DNA of 32,927 bases from Lachnospiraceae bacterium (GTDB lineage Bacteria; Bacillota; Clostridia; Lachnospirales; Lachnospiraceae): NCBI GenBank assembly GCA_017540265.1, contig JAFYBJ010000064.1, positions 1 to 32,927 on the forward strand, read 5' to 3'. This document shows, piece by piece, positions 22,355 to 31,004 of the stretch. The notes under the pieces were generated by a model, which worked only from the letters and a program-made list of their open reading frames with translations, ran no database searches and was not told the origin of the DNA. Both the position numbers and the translations under genes were made by a program. Position 1 is the stretch's first letter; the number at the start of each line of letters is the position of its first letter.

Positions 22355-24865
22355 ATGGCCGCTAAAGAGGAAATCGAAACGACGGATACGGCTAAGGAAA
22401 AAAAGGGGAACGCATCAAGCCCGGTGATAAAGGTCGCTACCTTTATCGTAGACAGGCGTAATCTTTTCTTCCTGCTTTTTATCATCGGCGCGATAATCAG
22501 CCTGGTGACAAAGAACTGGGTAAAGGTTGAGAATTCCCTGGCTGCGTATCTACCGGATACGGCTGAGACTTCGAGGGGCCTTGATCTTATGGAAGAGCAG
22601 TTTGTCACCTATGGCAGCGCAAAGGTCATGGTAATGAACATTCCATATTCCGAAGCGGAAAGGATAGCAGACAGGATAGAAAAAGATCCGAGGGTATCCA
22701 TGCTTGGCTTTGACGGGGAAAAAGAACATTATAATAATTTTTCCGCTCTTTACGATATTACCTTCATTTATCCGAGTGATGATGACAGGGCCCTTGAAGC
22801 CCTTGAAGATATAGAAGAGGGACTTTCCGGATATGATCTTTATGTATCTACTTCCCTTGGAGATGCGCAGGCCGAGCAGATAGAGGCGGAGATGCAGGTG
22901 GTAAGCCTGATAGTTGCTGTCATAGTTCTTACGGTGCTTATATTTACGTCCCAGACTTATGCCGAGGTGCCGGTACTTATCATTACCTTCCTTGCATCCG
23001 CGATACTCTCGGCAGGAACGAATTTCCTTCTGGGGACCATATCCTTTGTCTCAAATTCCGTGACGATAGTGCTTCAGCTGGCGCTGTCCGTGGATTATGC
23101 CGTGATCTTCTGTAACCGGTATAAGGAAGAGCATAAGACTCTGGATATAAGAGAGGCGGACATAATAGCACTTAGCAAGGCGATACCGGAGATCTTTTCA
23201 AGCTGCTTAACCACGGTTGGCGGACTTGTAGCTATGATGTTCATGCAGTATGGCGTGGGCCGGGATATGGCAATATGCCTTATAAAGGCGATTTCTTTCT
23301 CGATCTTAAGCGTGTTCTTACTGATGCCCGGACTTATCATGATCTTCGGGCCACTTATGGATAAGACAAAGCACAGGAATTTCGTGCCCAGGATAAACTT
23401 CGTGGGAAGGTTTGACTATGCCACGAGACACGTGGTCCCGTTACTCTTTCTTCTGGTGGTCCTTGCGGCAATGTTCCTGCAGAACAACTGCCCTTATGTT
23501 TATGGTTATTCCAAGTTAGTCACACCCATAAAAAATGATACCCAGATAGCTGATGAGATGATAGAGGAAAGCTTCGGGGATTCAAATTTTGTGGCGCTTA
23601 TGGTTCCTGCGGGAAATTATGAAAAGGAAGGCAGGATGATAGATGCGCTTTTAGCCTGTCCGGAAGTAAAGAGCGTGACCGGACTTGCAAGCACGGAAGC
23701 AATGGACGGATATATGCTGACGGATAAGCTTACCGCAAGGCAGCTTTCGGAGCTGCTCGATCTCGACTATGAGGTGGCGGAGCTTCTGTATACCGCTTAT
23801 GCCGTAAATGATGAAAACTATGCAAAGCTGATAAACGGCTTAAGCTCTTATTCAGTACCGCTTATAGATATGGTCATGTTTGCTTTTGAAGAGGTAAAGG
23901 AAGGATATGTAACGCTGGATGATGACCTCTACAATGATCTTAAGAGTGCAAACGATAAGATGCAGCTCGCAAAGGACCAGCTCCAGGGAGAGGATTACAG
24001 CAGGATGTTAGTATATTTAAATCTCCCTCAGGAAGGTGATGAGACCTTTGCTTTTCTTGACAGGATGCATGAGATAGGGGATGGATATTACGGTGAGGGA
24101 GAAACGATAATAGCCGGCGAGTCCACCAGCCAGTATGATCTTATGAAAACATTTAACCGCGATAATATCGTGGTTTCCGTGGGCTCAGTACTTATAGTAC
24201 TTGCCGTGCTTTTGTTTACTTTTATGAGCGCGGGCATGCCCGTCCTTCTCATTGCGGTAATACAGGGCGCGATATGGATGAACTTTGCTTTTCCTACGAT
24301 AATGGATACGAACATCTTCTTCTTAAGCGAGCTTATAGTAAGTTCCATTCAGATGGGTGCGAATATCGATTATGCCATTGTTATCTCCGGAAGATTCTTA
24401 GAGCTTAAAGACAGGATGCCAAGAAAAGAGGCTATAACGGAGACCTTAAATTTCGCATTCCCGACCATAGTTACCAGCGGTTCCATGATGACGCTTGCCG
24501 GGGTATTTATAGGACAGCTTTCTTCCGACGGTGCCATAAGCGGTGTGGGACAGTGCATTGGAAGAGGTACCATTATTTCAATTGTGCTGGTTATGTTCGT
24601 GCTTCCGCAGATCCTCCTTGTAGGAGAAAAGATAATAGACAAGACCAGCTTTAAGATGTCGGTGCCCATAAAGCTTGACAGGGGCTTCGGTCTTGTCCGT
24701 GTAGACGGAATGGTAAGAGGAAACATAAACGGAACCGTTATAGGCGAGATGAATGCCGTGGTAAGAGGTGAAGTCAATGCCCTGGTGACGCTTGGAAAAA
24801 TGGAGACCATAAGTGAGGAAGATGCTTTAAAAGAGCTTGCCGTAAAGGAGGGTGACGTACAATGA
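22355..24865 (+). CDS. MMPL/RND-family membrane transporter
   Basis: An 836-aa permease with the RND duplicated layout: one transmembrane helix (about 35-52), an extracytoplasmic domain, five helices (about 185-360), then the same again (helix near 390, large loop, helices about 620-760). The conserved intramembrane acidic motifs are present in both halves: LALSVDYAVIFCNRYKEE and QMGANIDYAIVISGRFLE. Proteins of this class export lipids or other hydrophobic molecules using the proton gradient. ATG 22355 follows AAGGAGGT; the longer frame from 22301 lies in a hairpin. The last 64 residues form a soluble tail with V-x-G repeats. It overlaps the next gene by 4 bp. The substrate is unknown. Confidence 0.9.
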   Translation: MAAKEEIETTDTAKEKKGNASSPVIKVATFIVDRRNLFFLLFIIGAIISLVTKNWVKVENSLAAYLPDTAETSRGLDLMEEQFVTYGSAKVMVMNIPYSEAERIADRIEKDPRVSMLGFDGEKEHYNNFSALYDITFIYPSDDDRALEALEDIEEGLSGYDLYVSTSLGDAQAEQIEAEMQVVSLIVAVIVLTVLIFTSQTYAEVPVLIITFLASAILSAGTNFLLGTISFVSNSVTIVLQLALSVDYAVIFCNRYKEEHKTLDIREADIIALSKAIPEIFSSCLTTVGGLVAMMFMQYGVGRDMAICLIKAISFSILSVFLLMPGLIMIFGPLMDKTKHRNFVPRINFVGRFDYATRHVVPLLFLLVVLAAMFLQNNCPYVYGYSKLVTPIKNDTQIADEMIEESFGDSNFVALMVPAGNYEKEGRMIDALLACPEVKSVTGLASTEAMDGYMLTDKLTARQLSELLDLDYEVAELLYTAYAVNDENYAKLINGLSSYSVPLIDMVMFAFEEVKEGYVTLDDDLYNDLKSANDKMQLAKDQLQGEDYSRMLVYLNLPQEGDETFAFLDRMHEIGDGYYGEGETIIAGESTSQYDLMKTFNRDNIVVSVGSVLIVLAVLLFTFMSAGMPVLLIAVIQGAIWMNFAFPTIMDTNIFFLSELIVSSIQMGANIDYAIVISGRFLELKDRMPRKEAITETLNFAFPTIVTSGSMMTLAGVFIGQLSSDGAISGVGQCIGRGTIISIVLVMFVLPQILLVGEKIIDKTSFKMSVPIKLDRGFGLVRVDGMVRGNINGTVIGEMNAVVRGEVNALVTLGKMETISEEDALKELAVKEGDVQ

Positions 24866-27800
24866 AGAAAAGAAAGTTATCCGTAAGAACTGCGGCATTT
24901 CTTATCGCTGTACTTATCTTAAATACAGCCGGAATAAGGGATCTCCATGCTGCTCCTGTTCCGGAGGAAAAAGAAGAGTCATCTGTATCGGAAAATGCAT
25001 CTGAGATCATAAAGGAAACCATAGAGATAGAAAGCGCAGATGATCTTGTGGCGCTTTCAGAGCGGTGCAGGCTTGATTCGGGATCGGAAGGTCTCTATGT
25101 GATACTTAAGAATGACGTAAACCTTTCGGGATCGGTTTTTAAGTCCATACCGTTTTTTGAAGGGCATTTTAACGGAGACGGCCATACCATATCGGGATAT
25201 ACCTGGGGCGGGGACGGATATGTGACAGGTTTCTTCAGGTATACGGGAAAGAACGCCGTGGTGGAGGATCTTAAGCTTTCCGGATTTATACGTGCAAATG
25301 AGGGAAAGAATGTGACCGGAGGCATCGCCGGTATAAACAGGGGTAAGATAAAAAACTGCAGCATAAGCGGCAGCGTCATGGGAAAGAATATCACCGGAGG
25401 TATCGCAGGCATAAATGAAAATACCGGCGATATCACGGGCTGCAGCTCGGAGGCCGGGGTGACGGGATATTATTACACGGGCGGAATATGCGGAAAGAAT
25501 TACGGTTTTATATCCGGCTGTTCAAATAAGGGCAGCATAAATGATACAAAGGAATGGGTTACCGAGGATGACCGCCTGGATAATGAGAAACTAAGTGATA
25601 TAAACGACATTGAGGATCTGAAGAACGTACGTATACAGAGCGGGGTGGATACCGGAGGAATAGCCGGTTATTCGAAGGGAATAATAATATCTTCGGTAAA
25701 CAGCGGTGTTACGGGTTATCCTCATACAGGCTACAATGTGGGCGGCATAGCCGGACGCCAGGCAGGGCTTATATCCGGGTGCATTAACAACGGAAAGATC
25801 TACGGCAGAAAGGATATAGGCGGCATAGCGGGACAGATGGAGCCTTTTGTAGAGTTAAACGAGGTGGAGTCGCTTACAACATCCGTTGACAGTCTTCATG
25901 ATATGATCGAGAACCTCTTAAGTGATCTGCGCAGTACAAATACCGCGATAAACGGTGATTTCGAGGAATTAAGGGATCTTGCGGATGAAAGCCTGGATAC
26001 AGGGGCCGCATTAAGGAGCGGGGTTAAGAGTTATATCAATACAAACACCGATACCATAAATGAACTGGGCGACAGGACAGGGGAAGTGACGGATATGCTC
26101 CCTGTCGTTACGGACAATATGAGCGATGCCGGAAGACATATCGCAGATATGAACAGCTCTCTTGCCGAAGTAAGGAAGGCGATCGACAGCGTAGACAGCT
26201 ATAGCGGCGCAGATAAAAAGAAGATTGAAGTTCAAAAGAAAGCCCTGGATGAAGCAGAGGCTGTTGTTAATGAACAGGCTGCAGTGATCGCCGCCTGCAC
26301 GGAGGAAATAAAAGCTGTCCGCGCAAAGTATTCCGAAGGGACAGGATTTGCGCTTTATTCCTTAGAGGATATGAAGACCATAGCGGCAGATATAAAGATG
26401 ATGTCGGACGCCCTGAAGCTCGAGATCTCCGCAGTTTCCGGGATAGCTCATTGTGTGGCTGTACTTGAAGAGATATATGCTAAAAATGCAAAGAGCGGAG
26501 TGCAGGATGCGGGAGCTTCCTTTAAGCAGGCGGGAAAGGATGCCTCGGATACACTGGATTATTTTAATAATGCGCAGGCGGGCGTTTCGGACATCGTAAC
26601 CTACCTGAATGCCCAGGACGATCTTTTACTTGTGGGGATAGGAAGGAATATAGAGGACAATACAGGAAAACTAAACACCCATATGAACAGCATGCTGAAT
26701 ATAACGGAAAAGCTTTTGGAACACTCCGCAGATTATCCGCAAAAGGTGGGCGACGACTTAAGAGCCATAAACGATCAGATAAATCATATCTACTCGCTTG
26801 TGGATGATACTTTCAGCAATGTGGAAGACAGTATAGATAATACTTTTAGCGACGTATCAGAATATGCCCTGCTCACGGCAAGACAGGGAAAGATCACCAA
26901 ATGCACGAACAACGGTATTGTACGCGGGGATATCAATACCGGAGGCATCACGGGAGCCATGGCGATAGACGAAGATGATCCGGAAGGAAATGCAGCCGGC
27001 TCAGTAAATACGTCACTCGGAGGAAAATATACAACACAGAATGTATTGCAGTATTCGGTAAACAATGGATCTGTGCATTCAAAGAATGATGGCGCCGGAG
27101 GCATAGTGGGCTTTATGCGTCACGGTGTTGTCGACGGATGCAGATCCTTCGGACCTGTAGGCAGCAGCGACGGAAGCTATGTGGGCGGTATAGCAGGCCA
27201 GTCTCTTTCTGTAATACTCTCTTCTTATGCCATGAATATCCTCGAGGGCAAAGAGGATGTGGGCGGTATAGCAGGCTATGGTACCAGCATATCGGGGTGC
27301 TATGCCATTCCGGATATCGTCAGACATGAAGGCAGTGCGGGAGCCATAGCGGGACAGATAAAAATAGACGGCGATACGGAGGAACTTCATCTTGCAGATG
27401 TGAAAGGAAATCTTTTTGTGAGCGAAAAGTTCTGCGGGATAGACGGGATAAGCTATAAAGGCTCTGCGGAAGCTGTGGGATATGATGAGCTTACGGCTTT
27501 AAGAAACTGCCCCGAAGAGTTTAAGAAATTAAAGATAAATTATTATCTTGACGAGGATGAGGATGATGATGAGAATGACCTGATATTCCTGGGAAGCGAG
27601 GATGTGGCATACGGAGATGACATGAGCGTTCTTGATTATCCGCCCGTTCCTTCAAAGAAAGGGTATTTTGGCAAGTGGCCGGATACGCAGGGAATGAAGG
27701 CAGAGGGCAATATGATGGTCACCGCAGTATATGTTAAGAATGTGGAGACTCTTGCCAGCGCCGAAAAGAACAGCGCTTCGGGAAACAAGCCCCTTGTGCT

Positions 27801-28203
27801 TGCGGATGGTATTTTTGACGATAATGCGGGAATACGGGTGGAAAAAACGGAAGAACCGGCGTTTTATGCGGATATGCCTTATACGGATCATGTGATATAT
27901 AAAGTGGATACGGAAGGGCTTAGCGTATCTGAAGATGAGCCGGTTATCTTAAGATTTTACGATCCTTACGGAGAAAGGGCAGAGCTCTTTGCCTGGAACG
28001 GGAATTCCTGGGATAAGCTGGATGCTCCGGTCAGAGGTTCATATCTCCAGACAGAGATGAAAGAAGGTGTGAGCATATACTGCGTGGCGCTTCCCTTCGA
28101 TATGCGTATCGCCTACGCAGGAGCAGCGGCTGTCCTTATCTTTATGGCTGCAGCCGTCATCGTGATCAAAAAGATAAAAAGGCGAAAAAAGAATAATACA
28201 TAA
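24862..28203 (+). CDS. Large membrane-anchored GLUG-repeat protein with helical insert
   Basis: A 1113-aa exported protein. Signal peptide: MKKRKLSVRT plus hydrophobic AAFLIAVLILNTAG, cleaved after about residue 30. GLUG-type repeats (TGGIAGINRGKIKNC, TGGICGKNYGFISGC, VGGIAGRQAGLISGC) occupy about 150-325 and return at about 690-830 (TGGITGAM, GGIVGFMRHGVVDGC, VGGIAGQS). Between them, about 330-665 is predicted helical coiled-coil without a membrane segment. An acidic stretch (about 895-907) and further beta regions follow, then a C-terminal transmembrane helix (1083-1102) and a KKIKRRKKNN tail, so the bulk faces outside. The ATGA overlap with the MMPL gene implies coupled synthesis and a shared complex. 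No catalytic motif is seen. Confidence 0.88.
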   Translation: MKKRKLSVRTAAFLIAVLILNTAGIRDLHAAPVPEEKEESSVSENASEIIKETIEIESADDLVALSERCRLDSGSEGLYVILKNDVNLSGSVFKSIPFFEGHFNGDGHTISGYTWGGDGYVTGFFRYTGKNAVVEDLKLSGFIRANEGKNVTGGIAGINRGKIKNCSISGSVMGKNITGGIAGINENTGDITGCSSEAGVTGYYYTGGICGKNYGFISGCSNKGSINDTKEWVTEDDRLDNEKLSDINDIEDLKNVRIQSGVDTGGIAGYSKGIIISSVNSGVTGYPHTGYNVGGIAGRQAGLISGCINNGKIYGRKDIGGIAGQMEPFVELNEVESLTTSVDSLHDMIENLLSDLRSTNTAINGDFEELRDLADESLDTGAALRSGVKSYINTNTDTINELGDRTGEVTDMLPVVTDNMSDAGRHIADMNSSLAEVRKAIDSVDSYSGADKKKIEVQKKALDEAEAVVNEQAAVIAACTEEIKAVRAKYSEGTGFALYSLEDMKTIAADIKMMSDALKLEISAVSGIAHCVAVLEEIYAKNAKSGVQDAGASFKQAGKDASDTLDYFNNAQAGVSDIVTYLNAQDDLLLVGIGRNIEDNTGKLNTHMNSMLNITEKLLEHSADYPQKVGDDLRAINDQINHIYSLVDDTFSNVEDSIDNTFSDVSEYALLTARQGKITKCTNNGIVRGDINTGGITGAMAIDEDDPEGNAAGSVNTSLGGKYTTQNVLQYSVNNGSVHSKNDGAGGIVGFMRHGVVDGCRSFGPVGSSDGSYVGGIAGQSLSVILSSYAMNILEGKEDVGGIAGYGTSISGCYAIPDIVRHEGSAGAIAGQIKIDGDTEELHLADVKGNLFVSEKFCGIDGISYKGSAEAVGYDELTALRNCPEEFKKLKINYYLDEDEDDDENDLIFLGSEDVAYGDDMSVLDYPPVPSKKGYFGKWPDTQGMKAEGNMMVTAVYVKNVETLASAEKNSASGNKPLVLADGIFDDNAGIRVEKTEEPAFYADMPYTDHVIYKVDTEGLSVSEDEPVILRFYDPYGERAELFAWNGNSWDKLDAPVRGSYLQTEMKEGVSIYCVALPFDMRIAYAGAAAVLIFMAAAVIVIKKIKRRKKNNT

Positions 28204-28220
28204 TAAACTGCATGCTTTTG

Positions 28221-28229
28221 TGCTATAAT
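28221..28229 (+). promoter_or_regulatory. Extended -10 promoter immediately before ispE
   Basis: TGCTATAAT is a perfect extended -10. A transcript starting about 7 bases after it would begin only 3-5 bases before ATG 28240. No good -35 is apparent. Confidence 0.55.
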
Positions 28230-28239
28230 GTATTTTATT

Positions 28240-29175
28240 ATGTACAAAGAAGTAAAAGTAAAAGCCTGTGCAAAGATAAATCTGACCCTTGATGTAAGGG
28301 AAAAGAGAGAGGACGGATATCACGAGATATCCTCTGTTATGCAGAGCATAAAACTTCATGATGACCTGGAAATCAGTGCAGCCAAAAACGGCATAAGTCT
28401 TAGTGTGATCAGTGAAGGGGGAGAGGCATCACAGGCGCTGGGGCATTCCCTGGTGCCTGCGGATGCCGGAAATATCGCCTGGAAGGCGGCAGATCTGTTC
28501 TTTAAAAAAGTTTCCCCTGAAGAAAAGGGAGTTCATATCAGACTTACAAAACGTATACCCGCGGCAGCAGGCCTCGCAGGCGGGAGCACTGATGCGGCAG
28601 CTGTTTTAAAAGGTCTTAATGAGCTTTACGGTACCGGACTTGTCCTTCAAGAGCTTGAGGCCCTTGGGGCGGAGCTTGGTTCGGATGTTCCTTTTTGTTT
28701 AAAAGGCGGGACCGTGTTATGTACCGGCCGTGGAGAAATACTTGAAGAGCTGCCTGATGCAGGCGGTATCGCCATGGTGCTCGCAAAACCTGCAGTTTCG
28801 GTTTCGACGGGCGCTGCCTATGGTGAGCTTGACAGTCTTGAAAAGGAACATAAGCTGTTTCATCCGGATACGGAAGCTCTTGTTAAGGCTTTAAAGGGCG
28901 GGAAGCGGATGGATGCTGAAACGCTTGCTCCTTATCTTGGAAATTCTTTTGAAAAAGCTGTAGCCGGAAAACACGGCATTATCGGAGAGATAAAGGATGC
29001 TCTCATGCAGTGCGGCGCTCATGCAGCCCTTATGAGCGGGAGCGGTCCTTCGGTCTTTGGCATATTTCCTGATCTTACGGCGGCCGGGGAGGCACTTGGG
29101 GAGATAAGAGGACGTTTTAAGGATGTGTATTTTTGTGTAACGGAATTTGAAGAGGGAGACAGGAAGCGTAGCTAA
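28240..29175 (+). CDS. ispE: 4-diphosphocytidyl-2-C-methyl-D-erythritol kinase (IspE)
   Basis: A 311-aa GHMP kinase of the non-mevalonate isoprenoid pathway. It starts KACAKINLTLDVREKREDGY with the conserved lysine 12 and DGYHE; the ATP-binding GHMP motif is PAAAGLAGGSTDAAAVL (107-123), then GSDVPFCLKGGT, and a C-terminal LMSGSGPSVFG loop. ATG 28228 is also in frame but lies in the -10 box TATAAT, so ATG 28240 is preferred. There is no ribosome binding site before either, and the promoter spacing suggests a leaderless message. It is followed after 18 bp by a gntR gene with a strong ribosome binding site, a pairing common in clostridia. Confidence 0.94.
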   Translation: MYKEVKVKACAKINLTLDVREKREDGYHEISSVMQSIKLHDDLEISAAKNGISLSVISEGGEASQALGHSLVPADAGNIAWKAADLFFKKVSPEEKGVHIRLTKRIPAAAGLAGGSTDAAAVLKGLNELYGTGLVLQELEALGAELGSDVPFCLKGGTVLCTGRGEILEELPDAGGIAMVLAKPAVSVSTGAAYGELDSLEKEHKLFHPDTEALVKALKGGKRMDAETLAPYLGNSFEKAVAGKHGIIGEIKDALMQCGAHAALMSGSGPSVFGIFPDLTAAGEALGEIRGRFKDVYFCVTEFEEGDRKRS

Positions 29176-29193
29176 CCGTAAAGGGGGGGAGAT

Positions 29194-29874
29194 ATGTGGA
29201 AAATAGAGGAAGATCTTAAGCTTGAGGCAGATGAGTTTACTCCGCTAAGGGATGTGGTGTGCAACGCCATAAGAAGGGCTATCCTTACCGGACAGATGGA
29301 ACCCGGAACAAGGCTTTTGGAGGTTCATCTGGCAGATACCCTGGGTGTCAGCCGTACGCCGGTCCGCGAAGCCATAAGAAAGCTTGAGCAGGAAGGGCTT
29401 GTGATCATAAGACCCAGGCGCGGTGCTGAGGTGGCAAGGATCACTGCTCCGCAGATGAGGGATATGATGGAAGTACGCATCATGATGGATGTGCTTGCTG
29501 CCGAGCTTGCCGCAGGCCGCGCGGATGCCACCGCTATTGAAGAGATAAAAGCTGTCGAAGAACAGTTCGAAGAGGAAATAAGAAACGGCGATCTGCACAG
29601 TATAGTGGAAGCTGATACGAGATTTCATGCTGCGATCGCTGCCACAGGCGGGAACAGAAAGCTTATTGAGATAAACAGGGAAATGGAAGACCAGGTGAAC
29701 CGTTACCGTTATGAGACGGATAAGATCGTGGAGACAAGGCCTGATCTTGTGAGGGAACATACGGCGGTCATAAAGGCCATAGAAGCAGGCGATCCTGAAG
29801 CAGCGGGGATTGCTGCAAGGGCGCATATAACAAGGCAGGTGGATGTTTTCCTTAAAAAATTTCCCGAGGAATGA
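29194..29874 (+). CDS. GntR-family regulator, FCD (FadR-type) domain
   Basis: A 226-aa transcription factor. The N-terminal winged helix (about 15-82) shows VVCNAIRRAILTGQMEPGTR followed by LGVSRTPVREAIRKLEQEGL and RPRRGAEV. The C-terminal FCD domain (about 90-215) has the usual D-x-x-FH pattern (EADTRFHAAIAATGGN), EHTAVIKAIEAGD and AARAHI, which provide the aspartate and histidines that bind a metal and a carboxylate ligand. GGGGGGGAG lies before ATG 29194. The ligand and targets are unknown; the gene may be co-transcribed with ispE. Confidence 0.93.
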   Translation: MWKIEEDLKLEADEFTPLRDVVCNAIRRAILTGQMEPGTRLLEVHLADTLGVSRTPVREAIRKLEQEGLVIIRPRRGAEVARITAPQMRDMMEVRIMMDVLAAELAAGRADATAIEEIKAVEEQFEEEIRNGDLHSIVEADTRFHAAIAATGGNRKLIEINREMEDQVNRYRYETDKIVETRPDLVREHTAVIKAIEAGDPEAAGIAARAHITRQVDVFLKKFPEE

Positions 29875-29911
29875 TAAAAGATTAAGAACACGCAGACGGA
29901 GGAAGCCGGTT

Positions 29912-30382
29912 TTGACGAAGGATGTACTCATATCATTAAAGGGACTGCAATACAGAGGTCCTGATGGAGAGCAGGGTGATGCTGAAATGATAGTCCCCGG
30001 TTCTTACTACGAAAAGGACGGAAAGAAGATCCTCATATATGATGAGCCCGCAGGAGACGGAGATGGGAATACACATACAATGGTAAAGATAATGCCCGAT
30101 TCCGTTGAGATAAGCAGGAAGGGATTTACAAACAGCAGCATGAACTTCTATAAAGGGCAGAAGAATATGTGCAGCTATAATATGCCTTTCGGAAGTCTCA
30201 TGATGGGGATAGATACGGAGGATATAAAGATCGATACCCCCGATGATGATATGATGAGGATAGAGATAGACTACAGGATGGATATAAACTATTCCTTCTA
30301 TGCCGACTGTAAGATGGTGATGGAAGTCAGGTCGAAGGCAGGCGCCGGAGTAATGTTTAAAAATCCTATTTCAGCGGTTTAA
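29912..30382 (+). CDS. DUF1934 (YwiB-like) beta-barrel protein
   Basis: A 156-aa calycin-like protein of the DUF1934 family: VLISLKGLQYRGPDGEQGDA, GSYYEKDGKKILIYDEP, MVKIMPDSVEISRKG and a C-terminal LMMGIDTEDIKID, MRIEIDYRMDINYSFYADCK region. The start TTG 29912 is chosen because GGAGGA lies 8 bases upstream; the frame is open from 29843 inside gntR, but those residues are basic and unrelated to the family. Function is unknown; homologues are small cytoplasmic proteins. Its 3' end overlaps the minus-strand membrane protein gene by 17 bp, so the two transcripts converge. Confidence 0.82.
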   Translation: MTKDVLISLKGLQYRGPDGEQGDAEMIVPGSYYEKDGKKILIYDEPAGDGDGNTHTMVKIMPDSVEISRKGFTNSSMNFYKGQKNMCSYNMPFGSLMMGIDTEDIKIDTPDDDMMRIEIDYRMDINYSFYADCKMVMEVRSKAGAGVMFKNPISAV

Positions 30383-30845
30383 CTCCGGCTTTTTCCTGAG
30401 CTTTTTCAAGGGCGCGCTTAAAGACGCCCTTTTTCTTTTTGCTCTTTTCCTCGAGTTTTGTACCGTGAACACCCTTTACGCCGGTTATGTAATTGCCGCT
30501 TATGGTGGCTTTCACTTCTTTTTTCACGGGTATCTGCTCGAAGATATTCTCATCGCAGAACATGGTCATTATCTGCGGACCTATCTTAACCTTTACCATG
30601 GGAACCTTTATTCCTCTGGAGATCTTGGGAACCTGGGCCATCACGGATGCGGGAAGATTGGCATCCTTAAGTTTCATCTTCTTCTTGTCGATGACTAAAA
30701 GAGAGACGCTCATCTTGTTTGCTTCTATCATGGCCTGCTGCTCATCCTGGCGGGCCTTAAGTTTCTTTCCGGCAAAATAGAGTCCTGTGATGATCAGAAC
30801 GATCACAGCCATAACTATTATGAAGATTATCCATCCTGTGCTCAT
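30366..30845 (-). CDS. Single-pass membrane protein of unknown function
   Basis: A 159-aa protein beginning MSTGWIIFIIVMAVIVLIIT, an N-terminal transmembrane helix, followed by a charged KKLKARQDEQQAMIEANK segment, a cytoplasmic-looking central domain (about 45-130) and a very basic C-terminus (KSKKKKGVFKRALEKAQEKA). GAGGT upstream on the minus strand supports ATG at 30845; a frame open further to 31028 crosses the divergent promoter region and is not used. I do not recognise the family. The basic tail may contact nucleic acid or lipid head groups, which is speculation. It diverges from the GH13 gene with a shared promoter region. Confidence 0.72.
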   Translation of the reverse strand: MSTGWIIFIIVMAVIVLIITGLYFAGKKLKARQDEQQAMIEANKMSVSLLVIDKKKMKLKDANLPASVMAQVPKISRGIKVPMVKVKIGPQIMTMFCDENIFEQIPVKKEVKATISGNYITGVKGVHGTKLEEKSKKKKGVFKRALEKAQEKAGVKPLK

Positions 30846-30889
30846 ATGTATATACCTCGGATCAATGATTTTTAAAATAAAACAGGGAC

Positions 30890-30938
30890 ATTTTAGCATA
30901 ATGCAAAACTTGTAAACAAGTCCCCTGTTTGCTAAAAT
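30890..30938. promoter_or_regulatory. Back-to-back promoters sharing a 14-bp palindrome
   Basis: Plus strand: -35 TTGTAA (30910-30915), 17-bp spacer, -10 TAAAAT (30933-30938) with TGC before it, toward the GH13 gene. Minus strand: -35 TTGTTT (30914-30919), 18-bp spacer, -10 TAAAAT (30890-30895) with TGC before it, toward the membrane protein gene. The two -35 boxes overlap inside the perfect palindrome ACTTGT-AA-ACAAGT (30908-30921). One bound dimer would affect both promoters. Confidence 0.7.
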
Positions 30939-31004
30939 CTTGATGAAATGCGTAATTATCCGGATCCTTCGGAACTGAATGGATACAGATCGTGAGGTAT
31001 GAGC

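Noticed and set aside
29245-29931. Minus-strand open frame of 228 codons
   Set aside because: It is the shadow of the gntR gene, with His/Cys-rich nonsense composition and no start signal.
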